From JAKAWW01 sp049965095 (lineage in GTDB: Archaea; Micrarchaeota; Micrarchaeia; Micrarchaeales; Micrarchaeaceae), in assembly GCA_049965095.1 (NCBI GenBank), contig JBMFWR010000001.1, forward strand, positions 101,753 to 165,752: a DNA stretch of 64,000 bases. Direction: 5' to 3'. A program made the position numbers and the translations under genes. Below the pieces are notes generated by a model. It saw only the letters and a program-made list of their open reading frames with translations, did no database searches and was not told the origin of the DNA. The number at the start of each line of letters is the position of its first letter. Position 1 is the first letter of the stretch. Positions 25,769 through 34,414 of the stretch are shown here, piece after piece.

Positions 25769-25958
25769 CCTTCCTTTCTTCTTCCATTTTCTAGGTATAC
25801 TTCCCAAAACAACACCGATTAATGTGTATCTATTAAGCTATATACATTTATAAAAGTTATGATAACACATTGTGCTTCTTTGCATAGCCTTAATTGCTGA
25901 AATAATAATTGCTGAAAGAAAAATAGGTATTTAAGATTCGAGATGCAAATATTAAGCA

Positions 25959-27791
25959 ATGGAGTTTTTTCGCTTTGACAAGCCCAGGGCTTATCAAGAC
26001 AAGGCAATAGAAGACATATACGAAGCAATTTCCAGCGGCAAGAGCATACTGATGAGCGCGCCAACCGGCATTGGAAAGACAGATGCAGCAATAAGTGCCG
26101 CGCTGAGGTGCGCGATGGAGAAGGGCCTTGACATAATATTTCTAACACCGAAAATATCCCAGCACAGAATAGTAGTGGAATCTCTTAACGGCGTAAATCA
26201 AAAGTTCGGGCTTGGCATAAAATTCATCGACATGGTGGGCAAGAGAAATCTGTGCACGAATCCAGATGTTAATATGCTTGAAAGCGAAGCTTTTTACAAA
26301 ACCTGTGAAAAGCTTACAAAAAGCGGCAAATGTCCATTCTTTTCAAACTTTCAAAACATAAAGGAAAACATGCCAGAGAGCGTAACGAGCGCTTCCTCCT
26401 ATGGCCACAACGAGCTATTCAAGAAATGCTTTGAAAGCGGCATATGTGCATACGAAGCAACAGCAGAACTGTCAAAATCCGCGAAAGTCGTAATAGCAGA
26501 TTATGCGCACGTGCTCAATCCATCGATAAGCAAGAGGTTCTTAAGGAAAATAGAGCACAAGCTCGAAAACAGCATAGTGATCTGGGACGAAGCCCACAAC
26601 ATAATAGAGCATGCCAGCAGGTATTTAAGCAGCTCCATAAGTTCTTTTGGCATAAATGCCGCTTCAAAGGAGCTTGCGCAAGTGGGCAGCAAGATTGATC
26701 TCGGCTATTTGCAGTTCTCGCTCGGCAAGCTTGCAGAACGCAAGCTCAACAATGCAAAGGAATCGTTTTTGCAGAAAGATGATCTGGCAGAAATAACAAA
26801 CAATGCAGAAGCCGCTATAAAGCAGCTCGAAGAAGCTGGAATCGAGTACATAGAAAAGACGAAGGCAAAGCGTTCTTACCTCCTACACATTGCACGTTTT
26901 ATAGAGTCCTGGATCTCTTCAGATGAATCTTTTGCAAGGATAATTTCGAAAAGCAACAAGGCAATAAGGGTGTCACTAGTTTCATTATACCCTGAATCGG
27001 CTCCTCAAATATTTGAAGAGGCATATGCAAATGTTTTCATGAGTGCTACTCTTACCCCGCTTAGGATGTACCAGCAGTTTTTTGGCATTTCAAATTCCGT
27101 GATAAAGCAGTATGGCACTCCGTTTCCCTCTTCAAACCGGCTCGTCTGCATAGATGATTCTGTAACTACCAAATACAAAAGCCGCTCCATAGAGGAATAC
27201 AAGAGGATTGCGGAGCGCATCTCAAAGGTTAAAAGTGCAATACCTGGAAGAATAGCAGTATTCTTCCCAAGCTTTGAAGTGCTTAACAGCACGCTGCGCT
27301 ATATGAAAGGCGTTGAGGTGCACATTCAGCATCCATCTATGTCAAGCGCTGAAATAGAGGTTCTTCTATCAAGCTTCAAAAAGAGCAGTGATTCTATGCT
27401 TTTTGGAGTGCTTGGAGGAAGCTTGAGCGAGGGTGTCGACTACCCGAAGAATATGCTTAAAGGTGTCATAATAGTAGGCGTGCCTCTGCCAAAGCCTGAT
27501 CTTGAGATTACTGCTAAGATAAACTATTACGACAAGAAGTTTGGCGGCAAAGGTGTTGAATATGCTTACGTTACGCCTGCGGTAATAAAGGGGATACAAG
27601 CTGCCGGTAGAGCCATAAGAAGTGAAAAGGACAAGGCAACAATAATATTCATGGACAAGCGCTACAGGTGGAGCACATATTATCCTTCAATGCAGGGCTT
27701 GATAGCTTCGGGCAGTGATTACATATCAAAGATACGCGAATTTTGGAGCGTTGACCAGAGCACAAGCTACAGCATTGACAAGCCCAAATAA
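25959..27791 (+). CDS. xpd: XPD/Rad3-family DNA helicase
   Basis: 610 residues, superfamily 2B 5'-3' helicase related to XPD. Walker A SAPTGIGKT near residue 33, Walker B DEAHN near 210 and the C-terminal motif GIQAAGRAIRSEKD (motif VI, near 545). Between motifs Ia and II the cysteines of GKRNLC, YKTCEKL, SGKCPFF and KKCFESGIC provide candidates for the four ligands of the 4Fe-4S cluster. The length is somewhat above typical archaeal XPD (about 550). It probably acts in nucleotide-excision or general repair. Its 3' end overlaps the convergent presenilin-like gene by 25 bases. Confidence 0.92.
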   Translation: MEFFRFDKPRAYQDKAIEDIYEAISSGKSILMSAPTGIGKTDAAISAALRCAMEKGLDIIFLTPKISQHRIVVESLNGVNQKFGLGIKFIDMVGKRNLCTNPDVNMLESEAFYKTCEKLTKSGKCPFFSNFQNIKENMPESVTSASSYGHNELFKKCFESGICAYEATAELSKSAKVVIADYAHVLNPSISKRFLRKIEHKLENSIVIWDEAHNIIEHASRYLSSSISSFGINAASKELAQVGSKIDLGYLQFSLGKLAERKLNNAKESFLQKDDLAEITNNAEAAIKQLEEAGIEYIEKTKAKRSYLLHIARFIESWISSDESFARIISKSNKAIRVSLVSLYPESAPQIFEEAYANVFMSATLTPLRMYQQFFGISNSVIKQYGTPFPSSNRLVCIDDSVTTKYKSRSIEEYKRIAERISKVKSAIPGRIAVFFPSFEVLNSTLRYMKGVEVHIQHPSMSSAEIEVLLSSFKKSSDSMLFGVLGGSLSEGVDYPKNMLKGVIIVGVPLPKPDLEITAKINYYDKKFGGKGVEYAYVTPAVIKGIQAAGRAIRSEKDKATIIFMDKRYRWSTYYPSMQGLIASGSDYISKIREFWSVDQSTSYSIDKPK

Positions 27792-28750
27792 GCAGCTAGA
27801 GCGATGCATATGCCGAGAAGAAGCGGCGGTATCGCAGGCAGCGGTCTTTTGAGCCTTGACAATATGGTCATTGTTATTATGAGTCCAAGCACTGCCCCTA
27901 TTATAATCACAAAGCTGAGCGTGAAGTTGAGATAAACCTTGTAAGCAGAAACCGCAAGCATGAGAGGTACGGCAAGATCGCCGGTGCCAAGTGCTGTCCT
28001 TGCTGACATCGGAACCATGTCTTTTTTTGCCAAATCCCTTAGTATACCACCTTTTTCTTCAAGCTTTTTCCTATCCTTTTCATATTCCACTCTGCTTTTG
28101 TTGCTCAAAGAAGAAGCCGATACCGCCTTGTATTCATCAACCATAACAAGGAAGGAAAGGTTCCTGTCAAGCGCCACATTGCCAAGTGCAACCATATGCT
28201 TTGTAACAAACACCGCTATAAAATCATATATAGCAAGTATCGCCATGAATATGAATGCCGCAATAAAGCTGAAGCTTATCCCAAGAATAACTCCAACTCC
28301 AACGCTGGCAATTATTGCTGTCACATTCCTGAGCCGTGGCCTCTTCAATTTGGCTGCGACAAGTGCAAGCGATAGCACAAGCGATGCTGCAACGACATAC
28401 GCGTTTCCAGGCCCGTATAAATTATACGCTACCGAATCCGTAATGGCAGATATTGCAATAAGGAACACGAAAAATGACGAAACAAGCACTATACCCCCTT
28501 CAAGGAGTAGGAAGAGCTTGTCACCTTTGTAAACCTTGAATATAAGCAGAAGCACGGCTGTGAATACAACAATGTATACAATGTAAAGCAGCGCGCTAGC
28601 AGATGAAGAAATCACCTGTGCTCCTGTCACCTGCTCATAAGACATGCCTGAAAAAGCTTCCACTGCAAGAAGCAGGCCAAAAAACTGCACTATCATGAAC
28701 ATTGACAGTATCTGCAATAGCTGCCTAAGCTCTACGACTTTTTCTGGCAA
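27767..28750 (-). CDS. Presenilin/signal-peptide-peptidase-like intramembrane protease
   Basis: About 327 residues with nine or so membrane segments. LAIYDFIAVFVTKHM has the YD catalytic motif, ALGTGDLAVPL the second aspartate (GxGD) and RPLPAIPPLL the PAL-like motif. These three in order define the A22 aspartyl protease family (presenilin and SPP type), which cuts within membrane helices and could clear signal peptides. The longest ORF begins inside tRNA-Ser, so the start must be later. A TTG at 28750 keeps the first membrane helix and its charged lead-in; an ATG at 28702 is the alternative. Confidence 0.82.
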   Translation of the reverse strand: MPEKVVELRQLLQILSMFMIVQFFGLLLAVEAFSGMSYEQVTGAQVISSSASALLYIVYIVVFTAVLLLIFKVYKGDKLFLLLEGGIVLVSSFFVFLIAISAITDSVAYNLYGPGNAYVVAASLVLSLALVAAKLKRPRLRNVTAIIASVGVGVILGISFSFIAAFIFMAILAIYDFIAVFVTKHMVALGNVALDRNLSFLVMVDEYKAVSASSLSNKSRVEYEKDRKKLEEKGGILRDLAKKDMVPMSARTALGTGDLAVPLMLAVSAYKVYLNFTLSFVIIIGAVLGLIITMTILSRLKRPLPAIPPLLLGICIALAAYLGLSML

Positions 28751-28764
28751 ATATAAGACCCTGG

Positions 28765-28869
28765 CGCTGGAGGTGGGAATTGAACCCACGGAAGCCATTT
28801 CTGGCTAAACAGCTTAGCAGGCTGCCGCCCTTTAGTGCAGCTTTTGCTGAACCACTAGGCGACTCCAGC
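28765..28869 (-). tRNA. tRNA-Ser(GCU) with D-loop intron
   Basis: Acceptor GCTGGAG/CTCCAGC with discriminator G, anticodon loop CTGCTAA (anticodon GCU), long variable arm AGCCA/TGGCT and T arm GTGGG-TTCAATT-CCCAC. The D loop is interrupted by 19 bases (28832-28850). AGTG of the 5' exon pairs with CACT of the intron, with three-base bulges GTT and AAA, inner helix CAGC/GCTG closed by AAAA, and the D stem itself as outer helix. Cutting after the second bulge base restores a normal D arm, GCCT-AGTGGTA-GGGC, and an 86-base tRNA. Confidence 0.9.
28832..28850 (-). other. tRNA-Ser intron in the D loop
   Basis: 19-base insert defined by an exact 3-4-3 bulge-helix-bulge. It lies before tRNA position 21, far from the canonical anticodon-loop site, so relaxed-specificity splicing is required. 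Confidence 0.8.
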
Positions 28870-28945
28870 ATATACTTCTAATTTTTGTATATCAGTATTT
28901 TATTCCTTTCCTTATGTGTGCAATGCTCACATGCTTTTTTGTGCG

Positions 28946-28965
28946 CTTTGGTTAAAGCACCAATC
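28946..28965 (-). terminator. Hairpin downstream of SRP RNA, possible terminator
   Basis: On the minus strand GTGCTTT-AACC-AAAGCGCAC forms a stem with a two-base bulge and is followed by an A-run rather than a U-run. It could mark the SRP RNA transcript end or be a processing site. Weak evidence. Confidence 0.25.
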
Positions 28966-28990
28966 ACTACAATCGCTACAAAAGCGGCCT

Positions 28991-29268
28991 AAGGCAGAAG
29001 CCAGGCTTGCAGCACAAAACCTTGAAAAGTTATCTGCACTTTTGCTAAGCCCTGTATCTTAAGAGCATAGCCCCAATGCACGCTTGCGCTTTATGCTTAA
29101 GGTTGCTCCTTCCGGCCTGGCCTGGTTCACATAAAGGGCCACCACCTAAGGCAGAGCTTCATCGCTTTGGCGCAGGCTTTTCAAAGCTTTGTACCACTCA
29201 CCTGACATTGGCCCGCCATAAAGGGATTTGCGTACGGGAAACCCTTAGCTTCCCGGCCTATCTGCCAC
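28991..29268 (-). ncRNA. ffs: Signal recognition particle RNA (7S/SRP RNA)
   Basis: Minus-strand RNA of about 280 bases, close to the roughly 300 of archaeal SRP RNAs. The helix 8 core GTGAACCAGGCCAGGC then CGGAAGGAGCAACC (29101-29130) contains the GGAA tetraloop and SRP54-binding internal loops. The 5' end GGCAGATAGGCCGGG pairs with GCCTGG...TCTGCC near the 3' end (helix 5 base), as in archaea. A TATA element 20-30 bases upstream sets the start. The region from 28870 to 28990 beyond the 3' end holds only a hairpin, and 29269-29428 holds the promoters. Confidence 0.9.
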
Positions 29269-29283
29269 GCAGATATTCTTTTT

Positions 29284-29296
29284 ATACATATAAAAA
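29284..29296 (-). promoter_or_regulatory. TATA box for SRP RNA
   Basis: The minus strand reads CTTTTTATATGTATAAA here, with its centre about 25 bases before the predicted SRP RNA 5' end at 29266-29268. Confidence 0.6.
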
Positions 29297-29428
29297 GGTT
29301 TACAATTTGTTGTGCGTAAATAATAACCAAAATATGCTGTTAATTATAGAAGTTCCATAAAAGCGCAAAAATGTTTACCTATAAATATCTTAACTTGCCA
29401 TATTAATTGTTGATTTTTAGGTGCAAGA

Positions 29429-29842
29429 ATGGACGATAATACATACAATGAACTGCTAGACAGGGCTTTCAGCAAGCTTCCAACGCTCTCCTCAAGCAAG
29501 GAGGATTTTGTGATACCACAGGTAGACTCGATGGTGCAGGGAAGCAAGACAATAATAAGGAACATAAATGCCATAGCTGAAAAAGCTAGGCGCCCAGTAA
29601 GCGATATAGCGAGGTTTCTGGGCAAAGAGCTTAGCGTTCCGGTAAGCACTGAAGAGCAAAGAGTTGTTCTTAGCGGAAGGTTTATGTCTGACGTGCTTGA
29701 TTCCAAAATCAAGAAATATTTTGACAACTATGTAATATGCAAGGAATGCCACAAGCCGGATACGCACCTTGAAAGTGCTGAACGTGGCTTGTACCTTGTT
29801 TGCGAAGCATGCGGTGCAAGATATTGGGTAAAGAGTTATTGA
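29429..29842 (+). CDS. aif2b: Translation initiation factor 2 subunit beta
   Basis: 137 residues, typical aIF2-beta length. The core is SKTIIRNINAIAEKARRPVSDIARFLGKEL, and the C-terminal zinc ribbon has CKECHKPDT and CEACGARY. It is part of the heterotrimer that delivers initiator tRNA to the small subunit. Followed by aIF1A after 7 bases, so the two initiation factors are co-expressed. No Shine-Dalgarno is obvious. Confidence 0.95.
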   Translation: MDDNTYNELLDRAFSKLPTLSSSKEDFVIPQVDSMVQGSKTIIRNINAIAEKARRPVSDIARFLGKELSVPVSTEEQRVVLSGRFMSDVLDSKIKKYFDNYVICKECHKPDTHLESAERGLYLVCEACGARYWVKSY

Positions 29843-29849
29843 TGATGCA

Positions 29850-30152
29850 ATGTACAATAAAAATCAGGACAATACAACCCAGGAGCTTAAGGTTCCCGAA
29901 GGCAACGAACTAGTGGGAAAAGTAACAAGGATTGCTGGAGCAACTAGGTTTTTTGTCAAATGCACTGATGGGAAGGAGCGCGTTTGCACTATACCTGGCA
30001 GGCTGAGGCGCAAATTCTGGATAAAAGCCAATGACATAGTGCTTGTCAAGCCTTGGGTTGTCCAAAGTGATGAGCGTGGCGACATAATATGGCGCTACAG
30101 CATGATGGACATAAGCAAGCTTAAGGCAATGAACGTATTGGCAAATCTATAG
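29850..30152 (+). CDS. aif1a: Translation initiation factor 1A (aIF1A)
   Basis: 100 residues, OB-fold. GNELVGKVTRIAGATRFFVKCTDGKERVCTIPGRLRRKFWI is the S1-like IF1A core, with the basic RRKFW loop that contacts the A site. It is shorter than eukaryotic eIF1A, lacking the long tails. It follows aIF2-beta in a two-gene initiation-factor unit. The ATG at 29850 overlaps no other start. Confidence 0.95.
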   Translation: MYNKNQDNTTQELKVPEGNELVGKVTRIAGATRFFVKCTDGKERVCTIPGRLRRKFWIKANDIVLVKPWVVQSDERGDIIWRYSMMDISKLKAMNVLANL

Positions 30153-30205
30153 GCAAATGTCTCAATTAAGCACATAAAAGCACATGCTTTTGCACAGGTG
30201 TTCTG

Positions 30206-31888
30206 ATGACGAGATTTGTACTGGTTTCTGACAATACCCTAATATATGACTACAGGCATTTCCCTCTTCTTGATTTCCTCCCAAGCGCACCTAGCAGTGC
30301 AATACCATCTTCAATCTACAAATTCCTTAGAGGAAAGCCAGCACCTGCTACAGATAGAGGTGAACTGAAATTTGCACCTTACGGGCTGAGGAAAATAGAA
30401 GCTGCATTGTTGCAAAGATTTCCACAGGAGCAGATAGCGGTAGCGCATCCTGACTATCTTAGCAGTTTTATAGCAGACGACACAGAAATAATAGGCGTCT
30501 ATACGATGGATCCTTTCGGCCTTGGACCCACAACAATGTCTTATTATGCGCTTTTCGGCGGAAGCGAGCTTTCAGCGTGGGTGCGCAGGGAGTGGGACGA
30601 TCTTATAAGCAGGATCAATGCCGCCAGGAAAGGAAAAAAAGCAAAGCTGCTAATTGGCGGGCCAGGAGTATGGGAATATACCATACTAGAAGAAGAGATA
30701 GAAAAGCAGGGCATAGACTACCTGTTTCAGGGTGAGGCTGATGATGTTGCGGCAGACCTTTTTGAGTATATCGCATCCGGTTCAAGCAGCAATGATTTTA
30801 ACACAAGCTATATATCTTTTGATGATTCTTTCCACAGAAGCGTAGTAAAGCACGAAAAGTTCCTGTCAAGGGGAAACAATTACAAGCTTTATCCAACAAT
30901 AGAAGAGATGCCCGCCATAACAAAGCCTTCAATGTCGTCGCTTGTAGAGGTAATGCGTGGATGTGGCATTGGCTGCGATTTCTGCGAAGTTACCCTTAGG
31001 CCGCTTAGGTATTACCCTGTAGAGAAGATACTGCAGGAGATAAGGGTAAATATAAATGCTGGCTACTCTAATGCATGGCTTCATTCTGATGAAATATTCG
31101 GCTATATGCACTTCAACAATTTTGTGCCAAACGAGGATGCGCTGGTACACCTTTTTACAAGCGTAATGAACGTTCCCGGGGTAAAGATTGCGAATCCAAC
31201 GCATGGCAGAATATCTCCTGCTGCAGCATATCCTGAGCTTATTGCCAAGCTGTCTCGCATACTTAGGTCTGGGCCAAGGCGCTGGATAGGCATTCAGGTT
31301 GGGCTAGAAACTGGCAGCGAGAGACTTGCAAAAATACATATGCCTGCAAAAACATTGCCTCTCAAAATTGGCATAGATGGCAGTTGGCAGGAGATAGTAT
31401 GGAATGGGGTTTATACGTTAAACAAGAATTTTTGGAGGCCCGCTTTTACAGTGCAGGTGGGTCAGGCGCAGGAAACAGACGAGGACAATTGGGAGACAGT
31501 GGCGATGATAAATAGGCTCAGCAATTCGGTTGTCGATGGCAGACCTTTCGAGTTTACTGTTACTCCATTATTCAACATGCCTTTGGGCCGTATAAAGGCA
31601 AAGCAAGTTGATTTCAGCGGCACGCTCAGCAAATCTGCTTTGGCAGTTTACTATGCATCATATTTGCATCTTGCCAAAATGGCAGCTCGCAATGCGAGGA
31701 AGGAATCAAAAGGCTCTATGCCTGTCAAAATAGGAACCTCATCAATAATAATGCTTGGCGGATACCTTATGCTCAAGGTCGTAGAGCGGATAGCAAAAAA
31801 GGCAGGTGTAGACATAGAAAAGGCAAAAACCTATGGCGTAGGAAGCAGAAAAGCAATACAAAGCTGGCAGGTAGCCTCAAGGTTATAA
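30206..31888 (+). CDS. B12-binding-type radical SAM protein
   Basis: 560 residues. The N-terminal half has the layout of a cobalamin-binding Rossmann domain with TEIIGVYTMDPFGLGP and KLLIGGPGVWE, then MRGCGIGCDFCEV near residue 250, a CxxxCxxC radical-SAM cluster site, and a TIM-barrel region with QVGLETGSERLAKIHMP. The histidine that would ligate cobalamin is not clear. Related archaeal proteins are uncharacterised, so a methyltransfer or other radical role on RNA, protein or lipid is open. Starts ATG 30206 and stands alone. Confidence 0.85.
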   Translation: MTRFVLVSDNTLIYDYRHFPLLDFLPSAPSSAIPSSIYKFLRGKPAPATDRGELKFAPYGLRKIEAALLQRFPQEQIAVAHPDYLSSFIADDTEIIGVYTMDPFGLGPTTMSYYALFGGSELSAWVRREWDDLISRINAARKGKKAKLLIGGPGVWEYTILEEEIEKQGIDYLFQGEADDVAADLFEYIASGSSSNDFNTSYISFDDSFHRSVVKHEKFLSRGNNYKLYPTIEEMPAITKPSMSSLVEVMRGCGIGCDFCEVTLRPLRYYPVEKILQEIRVNINAGYSNAWLHSDEIFGYMHFNNFVPNEDALVHLFTSVMNVPGVKIANPTHGRISPAAAYPELIAKLSRILRSGPRRWIGIQVGLETGSERLAKIHMPAKTLPLKIGIDGSWQEIVWNGVYTLNKNFWRPAFTVQVGQAQETDEDNWETVAMINRLSNSVVDGRPFEFTVTPLFNMPLGRIKAKQVDFSGTLSKSALAVYYASYLHLAKMAARNARKESKGSMPVKIGTSSIIMLGGYLMLKVVERIAKKAGVDIEKAKTYGVGSRKAIQSWQVASRL

Positions 31889-31925
31889 ATGTTTCCCATG
31901 ACAATTATTAAAGCATTAATAATTT

Positions 31926-32219
31926 TTGAGAAGCTTTCAAAGTGGTTTCTTGGAAGTAATACACGATCAAAACGAAGGCAGATTTTATGTGCATACAGAT
32001 GAAGGTGAAGCAGAACTTCTTTACGGAATTAAAGACGGCATAATGTATATATATCATACGTATGTGCCTGAGCAGGAGCGCGGCGAAGGCATAGCTGAGC
32101 AGCTTGCAAATGCCGCTTTCGAGTTTGCGATAAAGAGTAATCTAAGGGTAAAGCCCGCATGCAGCTACATTGAATATTATCTCTCAAAGCATAGCGAGAT
32201 GAAGAAATATGCCGTTTGA
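31926..32219 (+). CDS. Small GNAT-type acetyltransferase
   Basis: About 97 residues. GRFYVHTDEGEAELLYGIKDGIMYIYHTYVPEQERGEGIAEQLANAA matches the compact COG2388-type GNAT family, with the acetyl-CoA pyrophosphate motif RGEGIAEQLA. Substrate unknown. Start is a TTG at 31926 or 31950; the conserved part begins EVIHDQNEGRFYV, so either works. The end overlaps the Cgi121-like gene by 11 bases. Confidence 0.78.
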   Translation: MRSFQSGFLEVIHDQNEGRFYVHTDEGEAELLYGIKDGIMYIYHTYVPEQERGEGIAEQLANAAFEFAIKSNLRVKPACSYIEYYLSKHSEMKKYAV

Positions 32220-32658
32220 CATTGCAAAAGAAACAAGAAAGCATTTTATTTTAAAGATCGCAATACCGCACGTGCCGCTTGAAGAGCTCATAAGCATATC
32301 AAAGCGCGCTTCTGAGAGAGGTATATTCATTCAATTTTTTGACCCAAGCGCGATAAAAAGCAGGGAGCAGCTTCTTTTTGCATACGCTTGCGCAAAGATT
32401 GCGTTTCATGAGCGCACTAACAAATATGACAACTTTGCAGTCGAAGTAATGTGCTTCGCCGCGCATGAGCAACAGGCAAAAGCGGCAATATCAAAATGCG
32501 GCGCCAAGGAAAATTCAGAGGTTCTGGTTTTTGCTGATAGCGATAAAGCATTGGAAATGCTCAAGAGCAAGCTAAGCGGGGTGCACGAGTTTAAAAGAGT
32601 GAATGGCAAAAGCTCCAGCATTGAAATTGCAAGGATGGCAACACTGCACTTGCAGTAG
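32209..32658 (+). CDS. cgi121: Cgi121-like KEOPS subunit
   Basis: 149 residues. FIQFFDPSAIKSREQLLFAYACAKIAFHE and FAVEVMCFAAHEQQAKAAISKCGAKENSE follow the family pattern of Cgi121: an N-terminal strand, the acid-rich hinge, a helix ending before an E-(V/I)xxF, and an Ala/Ile-rich helix. In archaea Cgi121 binds the 3' end of tRNA in the KEOPS complex, which makes t6A. The overlap with the acetyltransferase is interesting but the functional link is not established. Moderate confidence because the family is weakly conserved. Confidence 0.7.
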   Translation: MPFDIAKETRKHFILKIAIPHVPLEELISISKRASERGIFIQFFDPSAIKSREQLLFAYACAKIAFHERTNKYDNFAVEVMCFAAHEQQAKAAISKCGAKENSEVLVFADSDKALEMLKSKLSGVHEFKRVNGKSSSIEIARMATLHLQ

Positions 32659-32677
32659 GTGTGTTAAGCTTAATCTG

Positions 32678-34255
32678 CTACATTGAAAAAATCATAGAAT
32701 AACGCGCAAGAATATGCATAATACTGCCGAATAAAGGTATCCTGCTGGTTATCTCTATAAGATTTTCAAGATCCTTCCTTGTTACTGCACCGGTCAAAGC
32801 GATTATTATAGGGTATGCAGCTATCTGCTCAGCCAGCGCCGCCGAAAGCAGCAATATATAATTGCTTCCTATCAACAGCACAAGCGGTACTATGAGCGCG
32901 GCACTCAAAACGCCAGAGGCAAAAACCTTTGCCAGCCTGGCACTTTTTATGCGTACGTTAAGTAGCTTTTTTGCTGCATTTGCATATATTGCAACGGAAA
33001 CAAGCGGCGTTATAATGTAAAAAAGTGCCACAAATCCCATACCTTTAAACTCGAGCAACAAGGGCACGACAAGAAGCAATTGCATAGCCACTATCGATGC
33101 GTTGTACTTTAGCACCTTTTTCACCATGCTAGCGCTTATGAGCAGCGTAGAAGTATAGCTGCCTATCAGCCCTATCAATGTGCCTATTCCCATCACAGCA
33201 ATGAAGAGTGTTGCGCCCGTATAGTTTGCACTGAATACCGTTACCGTGAAGGCGCGCGAAAGTGTCACTATGAACAGTATTGCTGGAGTTACTATTAGCA
33301 TAGCCACATATATTGAGTAGTTGTAGAGCTTTTCTATGTGTCTCTTTATGCCTGTTGAAAGCGTGGAAGAGAACATTGGTAGTATTGAAGAACTGATTGC
33401 AGATGTGACTATTGCGATGAGTGACATTGTCCTTGTTGCCACTCCTACATAGCCAAGCACCGCTGATGATGTTATTACCCCAAGAAGCAGCAAAGCCGAG
33501 TTGTTCGCTATTGCATTGAGCGTATTTGATCCTGCAAGAGGGAGGGAAAAGCCAAGCAACTTTCTGATTCTCGACAAGGATGGCTTGCGAATTTTCAGTC
33601 CGTGCATCTTATATGTAAAGAATAATGCCAGCGTTATGCCTGCCACAAAGCCTGCAGCAATCCCGAATATCGGCGCCATTGCCTTCATGCCTGAAAGTGC
33701 AAGCGCTATGCCAACCGCAGCCTGCAAAGCTGTTTGCACAGCCATTATAATGGCAACGTAAGTGCCTTTGCCAAAGCCTATAAGTGCGGAATATGCTGGT
33801 GTGAATATGAACGAAAGGAAGACGACTAGTGCAACTGCATATAGTATGTAATAGTATGCACTTTCATGCATCACGTAATAAGCAAGTAGGTGGCTTGCCA
33901 GTAGCGTAGCTCCTCCCAGCACCAATCCTACAATTATCACAATGGCAAAACCGTCTGAAAGCACTTTTTCTATCTCTTCTTTCTTACCTTTTGCGATATA
34001 CTCTGATATGAATTTGTTGAACGCGGTGCCTACTCCAAAATCACCCGCAGCACTAAACAGCCCAGATACTGCCATCGCAAGCGTGTATATACCGTAGTTG
34101 CTCGGACCCAATAGCCTTGCTATGACAATGAATCCTATGCCTGCAAAGAGGGTTGAAAGCACCTGCCCAAGCATAAGAAAGGAAGCGAGATGTGCAGTCC
34201 TGGCTCCAAGCTTCATGATGCCATTTCTGCTTTCGTCCTTTTTCAACAAGTTCAC
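32678..34255 (-). CDS. Flippase of the polysaccharide biosynthesis (MOP/Wzx) family
   Basis: 525 residues, 12-14 membrane segments, start GTG 34255. The N-terminal HLASFLMLGQVLSTLFAGIGFIVIARLLGPSNYGIYTLA is the standard MOP/Wzx exporter opening, in which the Arg-Leu-Gly-Pro-x-x-Tyr-Gly stretch is diagnostic. It likely moves a lipid-linked sugar across the membrane for protein glycosylation or surface polymer assembly. Divergent from a large membrane protein and near glycosyltransferases. A methionine 14 residues in is the alternative start. Confidence 0.87.
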   Translation of the reverse strand: MNLLKKDESRNGIMKLGARTAHLASFLMLGQVLSTLFAGIGFIVIARLLGPSNYGIYTLAMAVSGLFSAAGDFGVGTAFNKFISEYIAKGKKEEIEKVLSDGFAIVIIVGLVLGGATLLASHLLAYYVMHESAYYYILYAVALVVFLSFIFTPAYSALIGFGKGTYVAIIMAVQTALQAAVGIALALSGMKAMAPIFGIAAGFVAGITLALFFTYKMHGLKIRKPSLSRIRKLLGFSLPLAGSNTLNAIANNSALLLLGVITSSAVLGYVGVATRTMSLIAIVTSAISSSILPMFSSTLSTGIKRHIEKLYNYSIYVAMLIVTPAILFIVTLSRAFTVTVFSANYTGATLFIAVMGIGTLIGLIGSYTSTLLISASMVKKVLKYNASIVAMQLLLVVPLLLEFKGMGFVALFYIITPLVSVAIYANAAKKLLNVRIKSARLAKVFASGVLSAALIVPLVLLIGSNYILLLSAALAEQIAAYPIIIALTGAVTRKDLENLIEITSRIPLFGSIMHILARYSMIFSM

Positions 34256-34378
34256 CTCATGTCACGCTGCAGCGCCGTAGCGCTTGATCCCTATCATGTT
34301 TTTATATATGAATGCCTATTTAGTAGATTGCTATGGAGCCATCGAGTAGCTCAATTATCCAATATTAAGAAGATTATC

Positions 34379-34387
34379 TTTATATTT
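34379..34387 (+). promoter_or_regulatory. TATA box for the large membrane protein gene
   Basis: TTTATATTT lies 28-36 bases before the ATG at 34415. This supports that internal start over the much earlier ORF start within the divergent flippase gene. Confidence 0.45.
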
Positions 34388-34414
34388 GTAATTTTAGTGC
34401 GTCATGGTGTTTGG

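Noticed and set aside
25694..25781. Acidic 25-residue frame MEEERKDALE overlapping the L41e ORF
   Set aside because: The overlapping basic frame matches eL41; the acidic reading has no known relative.
27960..28532. 190-residue plus-strand frame
   Set aside because: Antisense to the presenilin-like gene and low-complexity Ser/Thr/Ala.
29076..29360. 94-residue frame across SRP RNA
   Set aside because: It overlaps the structured SRP RNA on the opposite strand and has no domain.
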